DNA of 64,000 nt. Origin: Siderastrea radians (lineage: Eukaryota > Cnidaria > Anthozoa > Scleractinia > Rhizangiidae). The stretch covers positions 35,010,307 through 35,074,306 of the forward strand of contig OZ024896.1 in NCBI GenBank assembly GCA_964017195.1. Reading direction: 5' to 3'. Each line of letters starts with the position of its first letter. Position 1 is the first letter of the stretch. A model generated the notes under the pieces. That model worked only from the letters and a program-made list of their open reading frames with translations, did not search any database and was not told the origin of the DNA. The translations under genes and the position numbers were made by a program. Below, in pieces: positions 12,101 to 27,100 of the stretch.

Positions 12101-15100
12101 GTCAGCCTTGTTCTGAAAAAAGCAAAGGGTATTGAACCTGTCTGCTGTTGGAATATAAATGAAGGGTTCACAGGCTAAAGAAGCTGGCTGCAGAAGCAAT
12201 GAGTACATTTGTATTGGCAAGGAGATGCACTTTGCTTTGCTATTATAATTTTATATTTTCCAGTGTGTTTTAAATGAAGTTATGCTACACTGACAATTTT
12301 GTTGCTAAGAGGGGTGCACCTTGTGTTTGAAAGGTACTAAGTTGTCCTGTTCCAGATCTGTTAATATCATGTCATTTTCCATGATCTTTCCACCTTTTTT
12401 TTCGTTCTTGAAATGCATTTAGGTGTTTTTTCGTTTGTTTTGCTCGTGTATTCAGTAGCTCAGATGGCAGAGGTTTTTGTTCATCCTCCATCACAGTTCC
12501 CATAACTGCAAAATAGCAAAACATTTCACCATCATTTCAGTGACAAAAACAGACGTTTTTGTTTGGTTGATTTCAGATGCAGTGATTTAAGATAGGATAG
12601 TTCCAACATAGCATTCTCTGCAAAAATATTCATTAGAAAACTAATCAATTGAAAATATTCAATGGGAAACGATTTCAAGCTCTATTCACCTGAAAAGCCA
12701 ATGAACTTTAATATGTGGAGGTCGTTTGTTTCCTGTGCGAGGTACTGTCCAAGGGTTTACATTAAACAGTGCACAATTTAAGTTCACTTCGCTTTTCTTG
12801 AGCCGTTTCACTCCCAGAGTTACAACCTCGGGGTAGATGTGACCATTGAAATAGAAGCTGGTTTGATCTGCTGATCCTGTAGTGCTGTTTGTGTTTCGGT
12901 ACATATATTTTGGAAAATGAATATTGGGATTCTTGTTGTTTAAATTCTGTCATTACCGATTTTGAGCAACAATGACTAGTAAAACCTAGGGTATTTGGAT
13001 GTTTATTAACTTGATCTAACGCATGTTCAAATACTTTTATTTTAGAAAGCATTAAGAAACAACGAAGTAAACATTGGCAATAACTTAATCGAGTTGCTGT
13101 ACACTGGCACGACTTCTCTTCCAAGATATAAACAAACAAATGTTCATCTTCAAACAGCGATTTAAAAAATCATCGACGCGAAAAAATAGTATCTTAATAT
13201 TTCTTTACAAATTATCAAACTTTCCATCACGAGACACTCATACTATCTTAGCAAACAAGAAAATCCAAGATCCGTTGAAGTCTTGTTGTCAAGGACAGCT
13301 ATCTATAAGTTAGCAGAACAATGTCCCAAAACGTTTAGGACAACATGGTCTGATTGTTACCGAAACTAACCTCCCTGATTATCAAGGAACTAATAATATC
13401 AAAGGTCCAGGAGGATGCACATCTCGAACACATGTAAGTGGCCGTAAATCCTCGTTGTTCAAAGGCGGCCATATTGAAACTTGTTTCTTTTCGAGGCACT
13501 AATACCGAAGCCATTGAAGAATATGCTGTCAAGAATACTTGACAGCAGCGCTCTGCATTATTTTTTTGCAATCTGTGTTGAATCCTTGAACGAGCACAGC
13601 GCTATGGAAGGTCGACTGTTTTAAAGTGAGGTCGTACGCAAAGGACAGGTTAGATCACAAAATTTTACAACAAGGTATAAAACAAACAATAAGCAATTTA
13701 TTTAACCTTTCAAGATGCACTTGTACACTGCCAATAAAAACCTTCATAGAAGTCCTAAGCATAAGATGTACCCTTTCTAAAACTATCGGCATGCGATTCA
13801 CAAGCGACAATTAAAACAAGAGACGGTTGAATAGTACAAAATTAAGCTAAAAACACAACGCGAGCGGACAAGATTGTGCTCTACTTGTGAATTATTCCGC
13901 CATATTTTTCTTCTTTGGGTAGCGTTAATGAAGTCCATAAACAAGAAGCATTTAAAAATTTTCATCAGAACGAATCAAAAGTCATTTTTGATATGTTAAA
14001 TAGGAATAAACAAGCTACGGAAATTTGCGTTTCAAAACCTTAGAGAACTTGACACGATCTTAGTTAACGCAAAAACTGTACCTTGGGGCAATTACGAAAC
14101 GCTCAAAGTATCCTTGGGGAAGAGGTGTCTTCATCGCCGGATAAAACTGAAAATACCATTTCGATTTCTTCGATCAGAGTCACAACTTCAGCATAAGTGA
14201 TTGTACAGATTACCCAGGTTGTTTTTGAGGGCTTTGAGCGTGCAGGAGGCTGCAAGGAGCCGTTACAATGACGTGTTAGATTTTGATTCGTCGTCCGCCA
14301 TTTTGAAAATCGAATGGCGGGAAGAGGACCTGGGTTTTACTGCGCATGTCCAGCCGTTTTTGAGCCCTGTCGCCCGCAATCTCGTCCCCAGAGCCCGCGC
14401 GCATTTACGGTCAGCGGGATCGAAATGCCACGGGCTCTGGGATAATCAAAAACCGGATGCCACTTTTTAGGCTTCCGGTTTTTTAAAGCGCATGCTCGAC
14501 AGTTTGCGAACTGAGCATGCGTTATGGGTCGTGTAAAGACAAAAAGGGCGCGAAATATTACGATGTCCCCTTGTTTTTGGCGCCATTGACATTCACGCGA
14601 GACTCGCGTGAAAATGAAAATTATCCCCGCTCGCAGTCTCGCGAAGATGGCCGCACCGGTTTCTATAAATTTATTTCACTTCGCGTTAGAAAATTCAGTT
14701 CAGAAAGGAGACCGGACCTCTAATGCAAAGAACGCCAATACGAGGCGCTGAAGACTGTTGTTGTTGATGGTAAAGATACCATTTGTGTACTGCCAGGTGA
14801 ATATGGAAGATCTCTCAGTGACTGGCTGCCTCCATACGTTTGTGACTGACTGTGTGTGTTTTTTAAACAACAGTGGTGAAGAGAAAATTAACTCTTTTAT
14901 TGTAGCCGTATCCTCATTAAACTTTTTGATAGAAGAACAAATATCAAGCATGAACGTTTTCAAGGGTACTGAAAACGTAGCCATTGTCGAGGAGTTTGAA
15001 GTGCCTCCGCAAATTTTATTTCACATCTTACGGCCCTTTACAAAATTAACAAATTTTCAGCGACATCTTGAAAGAAAACGATAGTCATGGACGAGGTTCT

Positions 15101-18100
15101 TTAGCAGTCGAATAGTGTGTAAGCTTACTAATTTGAAAAGTCTAATTGAGCAAGAAATCAACCTTAAAAAAACTTGACCTTGTTTTTAGCGCGCGGCATA
15201 TACGCGTAAAAATTATCTTATATTTTTTTAGAGAGTGCGACTGCTTATTTATTAAGGAAGACACAGAGCAAATCAACTGTACTGATGCTATTAAACGGTC
15301 TTGGACAAAGTAGAGCGGTCATTTATTTATGAAACGTGCCTGAGCAGGCGTTGTGTTATGTTCGCCTTTCGACTGTGCTGGTGTTGTGTTTTCTCCACCA
15401 CTACGTCGGTAAATATTTTACGAAATACTAAAACACTACATAGAATAAACACAAAAAAATGACTTAGGTACAATTTATTAACGAGTATCACAGATCTATA
15501 AATAACTCAACTCAATGAATCAAGGCAAACTGAACAGCCACTTTTTAGTACAGTTAGAAACATTAAAAATCTATCACAATCAAGGATGGACGATTTCTTA
15601 CACAGACAATCAAAGTTGAGAGTGAAAACAATTTAATCTTAATACTAGAGAAAGACCTTTTACCTACACTCGACAAGGTTTATCAGTCTTGCCAGCTGCA
15701 AACTTTCAAAGCTTACAAATACGACAGCTACGATGTCCTGCAAAAATAAACAGGATCGCTGTTCTCGTTGTTTTTGTCATTCTGTCCGGTCGCTGCAACA
15801 GTTTTTGCACCACTTAATTCAAGAATCCAATCTACCATTCACTTTTCAGCTACAGTGAGGTTATCGGCTCCAGTTCAACAAAATAAGCTTAAGCTTAAAT
15901 TCTGTCTTCTGTTCCATCAAACTCGCACATGGCTCCGCGGAGTGAACGGATTTTTAAACAAAGCCGCTTATTTTAACTTCTCAGTACGGCTGCACTGGAA
16001 AGACTGCCAGCTTCCATCCTCTTTAGACAATGTTGAGAACAATTTTCAAGCCATCAGTGTCCATGAACCATACTTTAGAGCTGGAAATTAGAGGAATTAA
16101 TCCAAAAATTGTACTCCTTCAACCGTCGCGTCGTTTATCTTGCAGCAGGTATTCATTCAGCTTTCTCAAGAACCGCTTCAACATATCACAAGGTTTTGGC
16201 GCCTTTTTCGTTTTAATCATGTGATCGACACCAGTTAGCTTTTTGCGTCTTCTCTAACATGAATTTGAATTTGACTGTATTTCGATTCTTTGTTAGTTTG
16301 CATCGCCCATTTTCAGATTTCTTTCCCATTGTCCGTCTCTGACGTGATCGAAAACGTCCAGCAAAAGCATTCTAAGTATTTTTATTTCCTGTTTTGACAC
16401 TTCTTTCTCGTAGACTTCCGGTAAAAATAGTAGCCAATCAGATTTCGATTCGCCAGTATTTTGACATTGATTATCCCAGAGATCTTGCATCCTTGGTGCT
16501 GACCAAAAGGAATGCAGCCTCTGGGAACGAGATAGGCTCAGTCTCCAGCCGTGAGTGTCTCGATGCGCCCGCGATTCTCGCCACTTTCACGGCTGGGCGC
16601 ACGGGTTTGGTTGCTTGTCCGTGACGTCATTACAATTTTAATAATTATGCAGACAATCCACACGTCATTTGCATAAATTTTATCAGTTTTTTTTTTGTAT
16701 CGTCTTGAAAAAAGCGAAATGCAAAAAGTATGCCTGAAACGCCTCCTAAAAGTGTGAAATTTCAAGAGAAAGACGGTTGTTTTCTCTGTGGAAGGGAAGA
16801 AGCCAATTCCCGAAAACGGCGTTCATTAGCGCAGAACGAATTGTTGGAAAAAGTTTGTCAACTGTTGCCAGTGACGAGTGACTTGTTAAAAATTAACTCT
16901 CATCGATACGTCTGCGAAACCCCTTGTTATAGGGACCTTGAGAAGTTTTTCAAACTTAAAGCCAATATTGAAACACTCAGGAATTCAATGTTAAAACGAT
17001 TTGAAGGAGTACAACAACGTACGAAACGCTGCCTGCCTTCCGATGTTACTCCTCACCAATCGCCCGACCCGAAGAGACAGTCTCGAGTAGGTTTATCTGA
17101 CGGATGTGTTGCTAGAAGTTTAAATTTTGGTCTCGCTGTTGGAAGCTGTGAAAAGATTACCAATGTTGAAGATAAAGAAGCAAAAACACCACAACCATCG
17201 CCACACCCTACAGTTCAGCGGCTGCTAGGACCTTGGCCTTTATCGTCCGTGGCAAAGACGCTTTCTCCTGGATTTTTATTTTGCCATAAGCCGCTTTATG
17301 AGCTTAGTCCTACAGAAGAGTTAAATAATGCCAACGACGACAGCGTTACTGTTCAGGTTAGTTTCAGTGCTTAAATAATGAAAACTTCGACAAGAAAAAA
17401 TACTCTTGTTGAGCAATGGATATAAACCTTTTCTTTAAAAAGTCCGGTCATCTCGTTTTCTTTAAGCCTTGAAAGAAATTTGTGGGAGACGAAATTGAAT
17501 CTGAACGTGAGTCGCTGGTATTGCCCTAAATGAGATGTTCAAGTGAGCAAAAGATTTCCTTCAATTATTCATCTATTCATATCCTTTTTAAAACTTCAAC
17601 AGAAGTGCTTTATTTCCTAAAAAAAGAGAGTATCAATTACGCGAATATTACTATAAAAACTCAACGGGTTTTTTCTCCAAACGTGTAAAAAGTTAATCAT
17701 AAAATTAAATAAGTTATGCCTATACAGATTTGTACTTTGGAAGTGAATTCCTTCTGTTGTTATTATCCCTAAAAAATACTGTGCAATTGCCAGATTAATA
17801 TACCTATAGTAGTTGGAAAAAAAGCAAAACCAAAACAAACATAATGCGGACCGCTTAGGAAACAATGCCAGAAGTCAATTCCGTCTTTAATTCGTCTTCA
17901 AAATAGCAATTTAAGAGGACCGTTTACCTGACACTTTTCTTTCGCCCTTGGCTCTATTTTTAGAATGCTTAAGAAGAGAATCCAACGACCTCATAACTGC
18001 GTTTATAAAGCTGAATACGTTCGTCTTTCTTCGAAAAACTGTTATTCAAAGATAAAATTTCGACGCGCGCAATCCTATTTCTGTTCTGTCGGTGGTTGAA

Positions 18101-21100
18101 ATATAGCCGAATTCTTTCAGTTGACGGCTGTTGTGTTGAAAAGCCTGTGTCTAACAGTGGTGCTTCGATGTATCTTGTGAACAAACTGTTGAGAACAGTT
18201 TAGGAGGAAATAATATTAAAAAAGAATCAGTCAAAACATGTAGCAAGCCAGTCGGTAGGAGAAGAAAAGCTTCCCTTCTCGTCGAAATTAGAAAAATGTT
18301 TATATTGTTAACTTTGATACAATAAGGTATTTCAAAATGAAGCTTAGGATATTGTTGGTTTTAAATAGGTAACTGTCAACTACTCAAGCGGGAAAAAATC
18401 GAGAGAACTGCCAGAAGAGCTAACTAAGTTGGGAAAAGCACTTGCAAGAGGAAGTGATCTCAAATCCATAGCCGCCGCAATGCTGTCTTCCCCAAAGCTC
18501 AGAGAGGGTATAGAAGAGCAGATGTGCAATGTGATAAACAGTGAAGCCAAGACGCTTTGTTCGTCGAAATCACCTTCTTGTTTGAGGACACCTACAAAAG
18601 AACTGATGCTAAATTTCTCTTGGGGCATGGCAGGAAAAGAGATTGAAGAAAAAGCTCCCTTTCTACACAAGGTTTTAAACGCTGCTGCAAGTCCAAAATT
18701 TGTACGTGATCAGACAGACGTGCATAGGTATCCAGGCATTTGCCTTGCAGCTGGAATCCTATTAAAACTTCGAGATCCAGCCATGAGCTTAATTCCATAC
18801 GTCATTAGCCTTATGCTGAAAGCTGGAGGACTGGCAAAGAAGGTAAATGATCCCAAGTCAAATATTAAAGTTGTTTTTTGTCTTAAAGAAAGAACATGGA
18901 TGTCACAAGCTACCCTTTTACAAAAGAAAGGGAAAGAGATGTCACTCAACACCTCTCTTCAATATCAAATTAATGCTGTATATAATACATGTCAATCCTT
19001 ACCCAAAAAACCCAGCAATTTGAGAAATTGTAAAATGGCAATACAACCCCTCATTAATAATGAGGAGAATTAGCTAGTAATAAAAGTTAGCCCTTCAGCT
19101 CCATTACGTAGGTCTCACCATCCTACATTTCTAGAACATTACTATGATTGTATTTGGTCCACTCATCAAGAGAGTGACAACAGTAACACAGCATAAGTTT
19201 TAAACATGCATTTCTTTCATAGGGATTTATCAGACTAAATCATTTGGGCCTCTCAATGTCCCCTAAAAGCATCAACAGAGCACTGGACAAAGTTGGTGAA
19301 GATTACTGCACCAAGTTGATCCAAAAGAAAGAACAGGTCTCAGATTACTTGAAAAAAGAAGATGAGCTCAAACAGCAGAGAAAGGAGATAAGCTCGAGGG
19401 TGTTGGAGCTGGAAAAGATATTGAAGACAAATGATGCTACGACTTCTGCACATGCAGATTTGGTGCAAGATATTGAACAGAGCAAAGTCACACTTCACAA
19501 TGTAACAGACCAACTGGATGCATTGGCAAAGGAGAGACCCTCAAGTTACTGTCTCGTTTTGGACAACCTCGACATAAAGATTGAGGCATCTGAAATGACA
19601 TCTGAAAATCAAAACAAAGATCATCACTGGTGTAATCACAACGCAGTTTTTGACAGAGTAAATCCTGTTGAATTTTCTGATGACAAGCCACTTGCAGACA
19701 TTCTAGAGTTGCCAAACAGAGACATTTTGCCAGCATTAGAGGACCACAATAAAATAATGAATGATTTTGTGGTGCTAGTGTCAAGAGTTTTTGTGGAACA
19801 CTTTCCTGCTTTTGAAATTTTCAAAGATATTGTGCCAAACCATATCAAGCATAAATATTCAGAGGAAATGAAAAAGCCCTCAAACAAGGTAAATCCATAA
19901 GTTTGTATTAGTTTGTTTTGCTTGCAAATTTCCAAACCACTTAAACTGGTAATTTCCTTTGTCTAAGATTCATTATCACAACCTGAGATAAACTAGACAG
20001 GTTTGGAAATGTAAAAAATATGCTACAAATATACAAAGAAATATCCATAAATAATAGTTGCCTCCTTCATTTTTGAATTGTCTCACATATTTTGGAGACC
20101 ATGAAAATACACAAAATTGAATGTCTGTAATAATTTATACAATAACTAAAGATAATGCATGCACTGTGATTGGTCAATACCTATTGATTATTATACCAAT
20201 AAACCACATGGAAAATGTAGTCATTATATGAAAGCAATATACCACACATTATTTACTATGGTTTAGTGGCTCAATAAGCCACTAGGGGTGTTGGAATTAT
20301 ACTCGAAAAGCTTGTAAATCACTCACCTTCAGCTTGAGACTTACAATCTCTTCTTGTGTTCTTCCAACAACCCACGTGGTTTATGGAGCCAATAAACCAT
20401 AGAAATGTGTGGTATATTGCTTAAGTATCTGATATTTCACCTCTAAGGTGATATATTAGGTTACTGAAAACAGCACATCCACATAATCAAAAGTTCTAGC
20501 CAGGAAATTGATTGAGTGCAATAACTGTTTCACACATTGTAGAATGTTAAAACAACCCCGTGATTATGGGAAACTAAGAAAGGGATTGAGAGAAAACATT
20601 ATTGACATTCTTTACTTTAATCACTTGTATTCTCATGGGGATCCCTGCTGCATATATGTATAGTTCTACATATAGTGACTATTTAAACAATAGAGTTCTT
20701 CTGTCGAAGGCCATACTGTGTGATAGGTTGCCCACGGAAATTTGATGTTTACAACAAATAGTAGCCCGAGAACATAGTTCCAGGGCTTATATGAAGTTTG
20801 AACATCAAATTTCCAAGGGAACCTATCGCACATAGGGCCTGAGACAGAAGGGCTCTATTGTTTTCATTGTACAACGCTAAATTTTGAGCAAAAACTGCCA
20901 AAAACGGACACTATGCGCTCATAGGCGCCCGCTGCGGAGAGACACTATCACGTCACGTGATCGATTTTGACCAATGGGAGCATGACAAAATTTAGCGTTG
21001 TACTATAAAAAATAATGGTCTTCTGACAACAGGATTAACAAAACTCATGTGCAAACATAGGTGAAGGGCACCCCAAATGTCTCTGTACAATTTTCTTTAT

Positions 21101-24100
21101 AGAACACGCAGTGACCCCAAAAGCTACTAACTAAAGCTACAACCCAATCTGTCCATAGACATGTTTAGATATTCATCATTCAATATTTATTTTCCACAAG
21201 AGTGCCAAAGCCATTTGAGCCTCAGACATTTGTCTAATATACTAGTCCCCGTGCATTGGTATTATATTATTGGGAGAATTTCTTCTTACTTCTTTCACGA
21301 ATTTTGCTTCTTTTTTTCCAGAAAACAACAACACAGTTGTTAAACGACTTGAAATGTGCAAGTTTCCGTTTCTAGATTGTTGTAACAGGGCATATGTTGA
21401 TTTGCAGGTGCAGCTAGGAATCATGTTTAAAGATGAAAACCGTGGGGAGGACATGGTCGATATTCTCAGAAGCCTTCATGAGTGGGTGCCCCAAGCAAGT
21501 GAAACTGGTGAAGAAATATTTGACCGAGTTCCTGTAGTTGGAGACCAAAAGACCATGGAACGAGGATTGGAGGGACAGTTTTCAGTGAGCAATGCATACA
21601 CAAGAGGCAGACGATTAGAAGGGCTTTTCTTTCAGTTAGCAGATTGGCACCTCGAGAACAAATTTTTGGGGGTACGAATTAAACTCATATTTGCACACCT
21701 CACTTGTAATAACTTATTTTTCATTTGGATTTACTCAGTTCCAGGGTTCACTAGAATTTGGCCTTGTTCCATGGTTTAAAACTTCCCCTTTTACAAACAC
21801 TGGAATTGTTATGATGAAGTGGTACCATTTCCACACATTTGGATAATTTAGCTGCACTCCCATCTTAACCTCACAGATAACTGAAGGCCATGTGGCAGTT
21901 TTCCAATAAAATTAGAGGACAGTTAAATGGAAAGAGGGGCAACCATCGCCATCTCGTTATTTCATCATATTTTCCCCTTATCGATAATCAAATGATCAAG
22001 CCAGTTAATTAAAAAACTCATATCAATGACCCACTGTACATGTAAAGTGCTGTGGAGTGGCTTGGCCTTATTTCACGAAACTGAATCTTACTCTGAAGGA
22101 ATTAGTTACTGATTTAATATCCATTTGTTAAGAATCATTCTACCAACGTGTTCTGGATTAGTCCTTAATTTTTCAAGTTTTTTTTATCACACTTGGTCTT
22201 TGATCACAAGTAAGGAAACCAATAACTGCAGTCTCTCATTGTTGGAATTCTCTGCCCACTTCTTTCTTGATGACAAATCAGGTGAACATTTGCAATGCAA
22301 AGTTGTCAAACCAGCTTAGAATGAAGAAGGTAGTGTTGAAAAGGAGGAACAAACTGTTAGCTTAACTCTAGACATTCCCTGGTGAAGCCAACAGCAAAAA
22401 AATGTTGTCAAGCACAGTTATCTGAAAGTTGATCGGTGGAACACACTGCACATTCCTTGGGTGGTTTTATACTATGAAAGGAGAGGTGGCATTTCCAAGG
22501 CACTGAAGGCAACTTGCAATCAGATCATATTTCAGACATTGTAAACTTAATGCCATAAGGAAGGCCCTGAGGTCTGCTGGCAAGCAGGTGTACAAATGTG
22601 TACTAGTGAACTGTTTCAGTAGACAAGAAACTTTAATCCACATTGTCTCTTACTACCCAGGTGTATAAATAAATATGAGCCCACGTGCCTCTGCTGGTGG
22701 GGACATGGTGGTGTAGTGGTTAACGCATTGGAATTCAGATCTGAAGGTCGGTGGTTCAAGGCCCAGTCCCTGCCATCGTGTTCTTTCTTTAGACAAGAAA
22801 CTTTACTCCACATTGTCTCTCTCTCTCACTCAGGTGTATAAATAGGTACCGGAGACATACTTCTGGCATTAATCCTATACCATGTGCCTCTGCTAACATC
22901 AGTTGATTTAATGTTGTCTGGTTATGGTGACTCGCAAATGTAGGATTTGGATGGACTAGCATCCCATCCAAGCAGGAGTAGTGAAATAGCTGGTTGCTTC
23001 ATGGTACAGGAACTGCGTTAATCTCTGGCTGTGTGATGCTTGATAATACAACTCAGGTCACTAGTCCTGTCTTGTGATCATGGTTCTGTCTGAAAGAACA
23101 AGACAATGCTATCTGTAAAATCATGCACTCCAATTAATACATGTATCTTGAAACAATACATCTGACATTTGAGACATATCTGCACCATTTTTTTTGTCAT
23201 AAAAACCTGAGTATGTTTTTAAAGAAAATTTCCTCTTTACTTAAAACTGAAGTAAGGGTATGCCATGGTATTTGTTATCTCTAATAGAGTATGGTGTATT
23301 GGTTCATGAAGAAAATAAATTTGTATGATTTATTTCTTTCACAGCTGATATTTGGACGGTTTTACAATGGATCATCAGCATGCGACAGAACATCCTTATT
23401 TGCTCTACGGAATTACGTTAACTGGCGAGACGTTGTGTCAGATGCCCAACACAAGCCTGCACCATGCAAGAGGTTCCTAAACACAGTTTTAGATGCTCAA
23501 ATTGTTGCTGCTGGAATGAAATTCTTTGGAATGAAGACTGTTACAGACAAGCCTACTACCAATGGTTTCAGTGAGAGTATGAAAGACAGGGTTAAACCTG
23601 TAAAGCAAAAGTATTTGCAAAGCACGGTGCTGAAGTTCATTTCAACATATATTGTTGACACTGAACTGTATGCCAAGCACTTCAGTAATATTGATTCCCT
23701 ACAAGAATGGGAAAACCATGAAGCAAGACAACAGGTTAATCCTGATGGGAGATACCCCTGCAGATTTAGAGGCTGTCAAGCATCTTTCAAATATGATGGA
23801 CGGAGCAGGCGACTACATGAGCTCACCCTTGACCCCCCTCCTGAAATCAAAGAGGTACCACAGCTAGCTAGCACACATCCATCTCAAGCAGAAGAAAATG
23901 AAGCTACCAAAGATGATGTTTTTGACTATCATTGCAGCATGATGAATATGGCTTTGCTACTTCGCAATTTCATAGATGCTGGTAGAGAGGGAGATGGGTT
24001 GCGCATTTTAAGATCGATCAAGTTCTTCCTGTTACATTTTCGACAGGATGGCTCAGGAAGCACAAAGTATGCCCTTGAGTGCCTATATCACTTGTTTCAA

Positions 24101-27100
24101 GTTCATGCCTTGCTGACCCCACGTGAAGCAGAGCGTCTCACATGGAACCGTACTGTCAACACTAGAGGAGGTGCAGGAAACAACGTTTTCCTGGATCTTA
24201 ACCTAGAGCATGACAATCACTCTGTCTCAGAACTCCTCAAGGCCTTAGGTGCAAATGTAAATGAAACAAGTGTAAATAGAATTTGTAAAGCTTTCTATCT
24301 TATTTTAAATTTGCTTGAAAGGCTGGATGTTGAAGTGAATGTACGCCACAACTCTGTGGAACACACAAAGAAAAACATGCACAGGGATCTAATGACAATT
24401 GTTGATCAACTTGTCACAGAGGATGTCTTCTCAAAGAAGCCTGAAAGGGAACCTCTGAAGTTTTTCCGTAATTGTCCACGTGACTATTTACAACTTTTGG
24501 ACACCAGTTCTTTATTTAAGTGGATAAATGACCACAAAAAGAATGTTGCTGAAGGAAGAAGGCCAAGGTAAAATGAAAAAAAAAATGACAGTTAAACAGT
24601 GATTTACATGTAATGTTGCTGATTTTTTGTCATTGTCAACCCATCTTAAGCATAATAAGAAAACATAAAACATGGATAACTAAAATCAGTCATTTAACAT
24701 TGATTTTTATCACAACAATGTAAATACAGGTGTGTGTGTGTGTGGGTGTGCATGTGTGTGTGTCAACAGTTTTCAGTTTAGACAAACAATGGACAGAATG
24801 TTTCAAATGGATTTTCCAGAATTGGAAAAAAAAAACCAAGTCAAATTGTAGCATATAAATATAAAAGCTAAAAATCCAAGTTTTAGCTTAGTATAACAAC
24901 ATATGTTGTATGTTTTATTTTAGCAGACAAATTTGCTTCGATATTCATGCAGTTACATGTAATTATCTGTACAGTGAATAACTGGTTTTGACCATTACAA
25001 TGTATTCACACAATAGAAAACTAGTTAGCCACCATGTGTGCTTTTTTCATGTTTTTTTTTTTTTGTTTGTTTTTCAACGCTAATAAAGGTTTAGTCTGGA
25101 AATTATTATCAAGATAAAAAAAAACTGTAAAGAGTACAATGCAAAACATAATTTAATGTATATGTACCTTACAAAGATTCCTCCTCTTCTGGGTATCCAT
25201 ACATATCTTCTGCAGTAAAAAAATCACTAGGAACAAACATTGCATCATTGTCATCAGATTCACTACTCCATAAATCAAAGTCTGGAACTGAACATAACGA
25301 ATCCTGTTGCATATCATGATCTTCGAAATCATGGTCAATGTCACCAAAAACCAAATTAAGCACAAATAGTATTTCGATTGCCACATCCGGATGCCAGATA
25401 TCCACAAATTGGTACACATTGGCTAAGGAGAAAATCTTCGAAGCATGTTCCATAACCTGAGATATTTGTGAGTCACCAAATCCAGACAACAAATCAACTG
25501 ATGTTAGCAGAGGTACATGGGACTCCATTGCCATTTTCATAAAGTAATTGTTGAAGGAGGTCCTCAAATACCTCAGTTTGTCAGTTAGTTTTTGCATTTG
25601 ATCAGTTGTTACACACCGCTCAATTGTTGATTTACTGCTGTCCTGTGGAAGCACATTGTCAAAGAACACAAAAACACAGGAATCCCCATCACAATTACAT
25701 TTCTGCTTGCAAACATCACAGCACTGATGAGGATTGCTGTAGTGCTCCATCTCGGACAAATCAACATCAAAGTGAGCAAGGAGCAGTTTACGTCTACAAA
25801 TTGAGTTCTTGTTGCGGATATAATTGACCATACCCTCATCACATTGCTGCAACATGACATTAGAATACAAAATAACAGCCCTGCAACTAAGGTCTGCACT
25901 CCGTCCTGCTCTCCCACTTTCTTGTAAATACCTCTCCAGGTTTTGTGGTGGCCCATAATGAATAACATTCTTTACTCCTTTACAGTCTATCCCCATCCCG
26001 TAAGCAATTGTAGCAATAAGGACACGTATGCACCCATTTTCATCAGAAAAAGATTTCAAAATTGTGTCTTTATTTTGTTCATCAATCCTTGCATGATACA
26101 TCTCTACTTGCCTTTCTTGTGGGTTGCAATCTCTGTTGACATACATGTCTTCTCCAAGCTCTCCCTTAAAAATACCATAGAGTGCTGCCACCGTTTTAAT
26201 TCTTGGGCAGTAAATTATAACTCTATCACAAGTTTGTCTCTTTTCTTTCAATGTATTAATGAGTGCTTGGAAAGTAGTTTGAGGGTCGCTGCCAGTCACT
26301 TGAACTGCATAAGCAATGTTTTTGCGATCAGGAATGGCGGAAAATAGGACTGCATTGTCCATTTCCAATGTCTTTGTGATCTTATTGCGAGTCTCCTTCG
26401 TTGCTGTCGCTGTTAGGGCTAACAGCGGAACGCGTCCAACGAGAGATCTCAGTTCGTTGATTCTTCGGAACCAAATTCGAAACGCCCTCTCTCCTTTCTT
26501 TAGTGAAAATCCCCAGTGAGATATGCAGTGTGCCTCATCTACAGCAATTAAACGCAGATTTTGTCGATACACTGTGCTTGACAACATTTTTCGCCAGCGA
26601 ATAGTAGCAAGGAACGTTTCAGGGGAGCCATACACAATTTGGTATTCACCCTTCTCTACACCATCCTTCACCGTTTCGTCTTCTTGTCCTTCTCCTAGGT
26701 AAGCTGCTTTTACACCTTTGCTTTGAAGATAGTTCACCTGATCTTTCATCAACGAAAGAAGTGGAGAAATTACAACAACAATAGACTGATGCCGACCGTG
26801 GTTTCCTTCAATGTAATCCAACACCAGCGGGAAAAGCTTGAAAAATTAAGGATTTTCCCGAACCCGTTGGTAGAATGACAAATACATCTCGTCCCAAAAT
26901 TAGCTCCTTCATAGCAAGACGCTGTTGTTCCTTGAAATGATAAAGACCAAACTCATGAAGAGCGTATGAGCAAGCATTCTCAAATTTACAGTCAACCTTC
27001 GCAGCGTCCACCATCTTGGATAATTATCGAAATCCCGCTAAATTATGCCGCGCATTCTGCCCCGCAAATTTCAGGGGGCTTTTCTCTGATTGGTCAGTCT

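Noticed and set aside
25169..27014. Helitron helicase
   Set aside because: The helicase is RecQ-like SF2 with DEAH and QESGRAGR, not Pif1-like. There is no Rep/HUH domain, and the element has TIRs and a target duplication.
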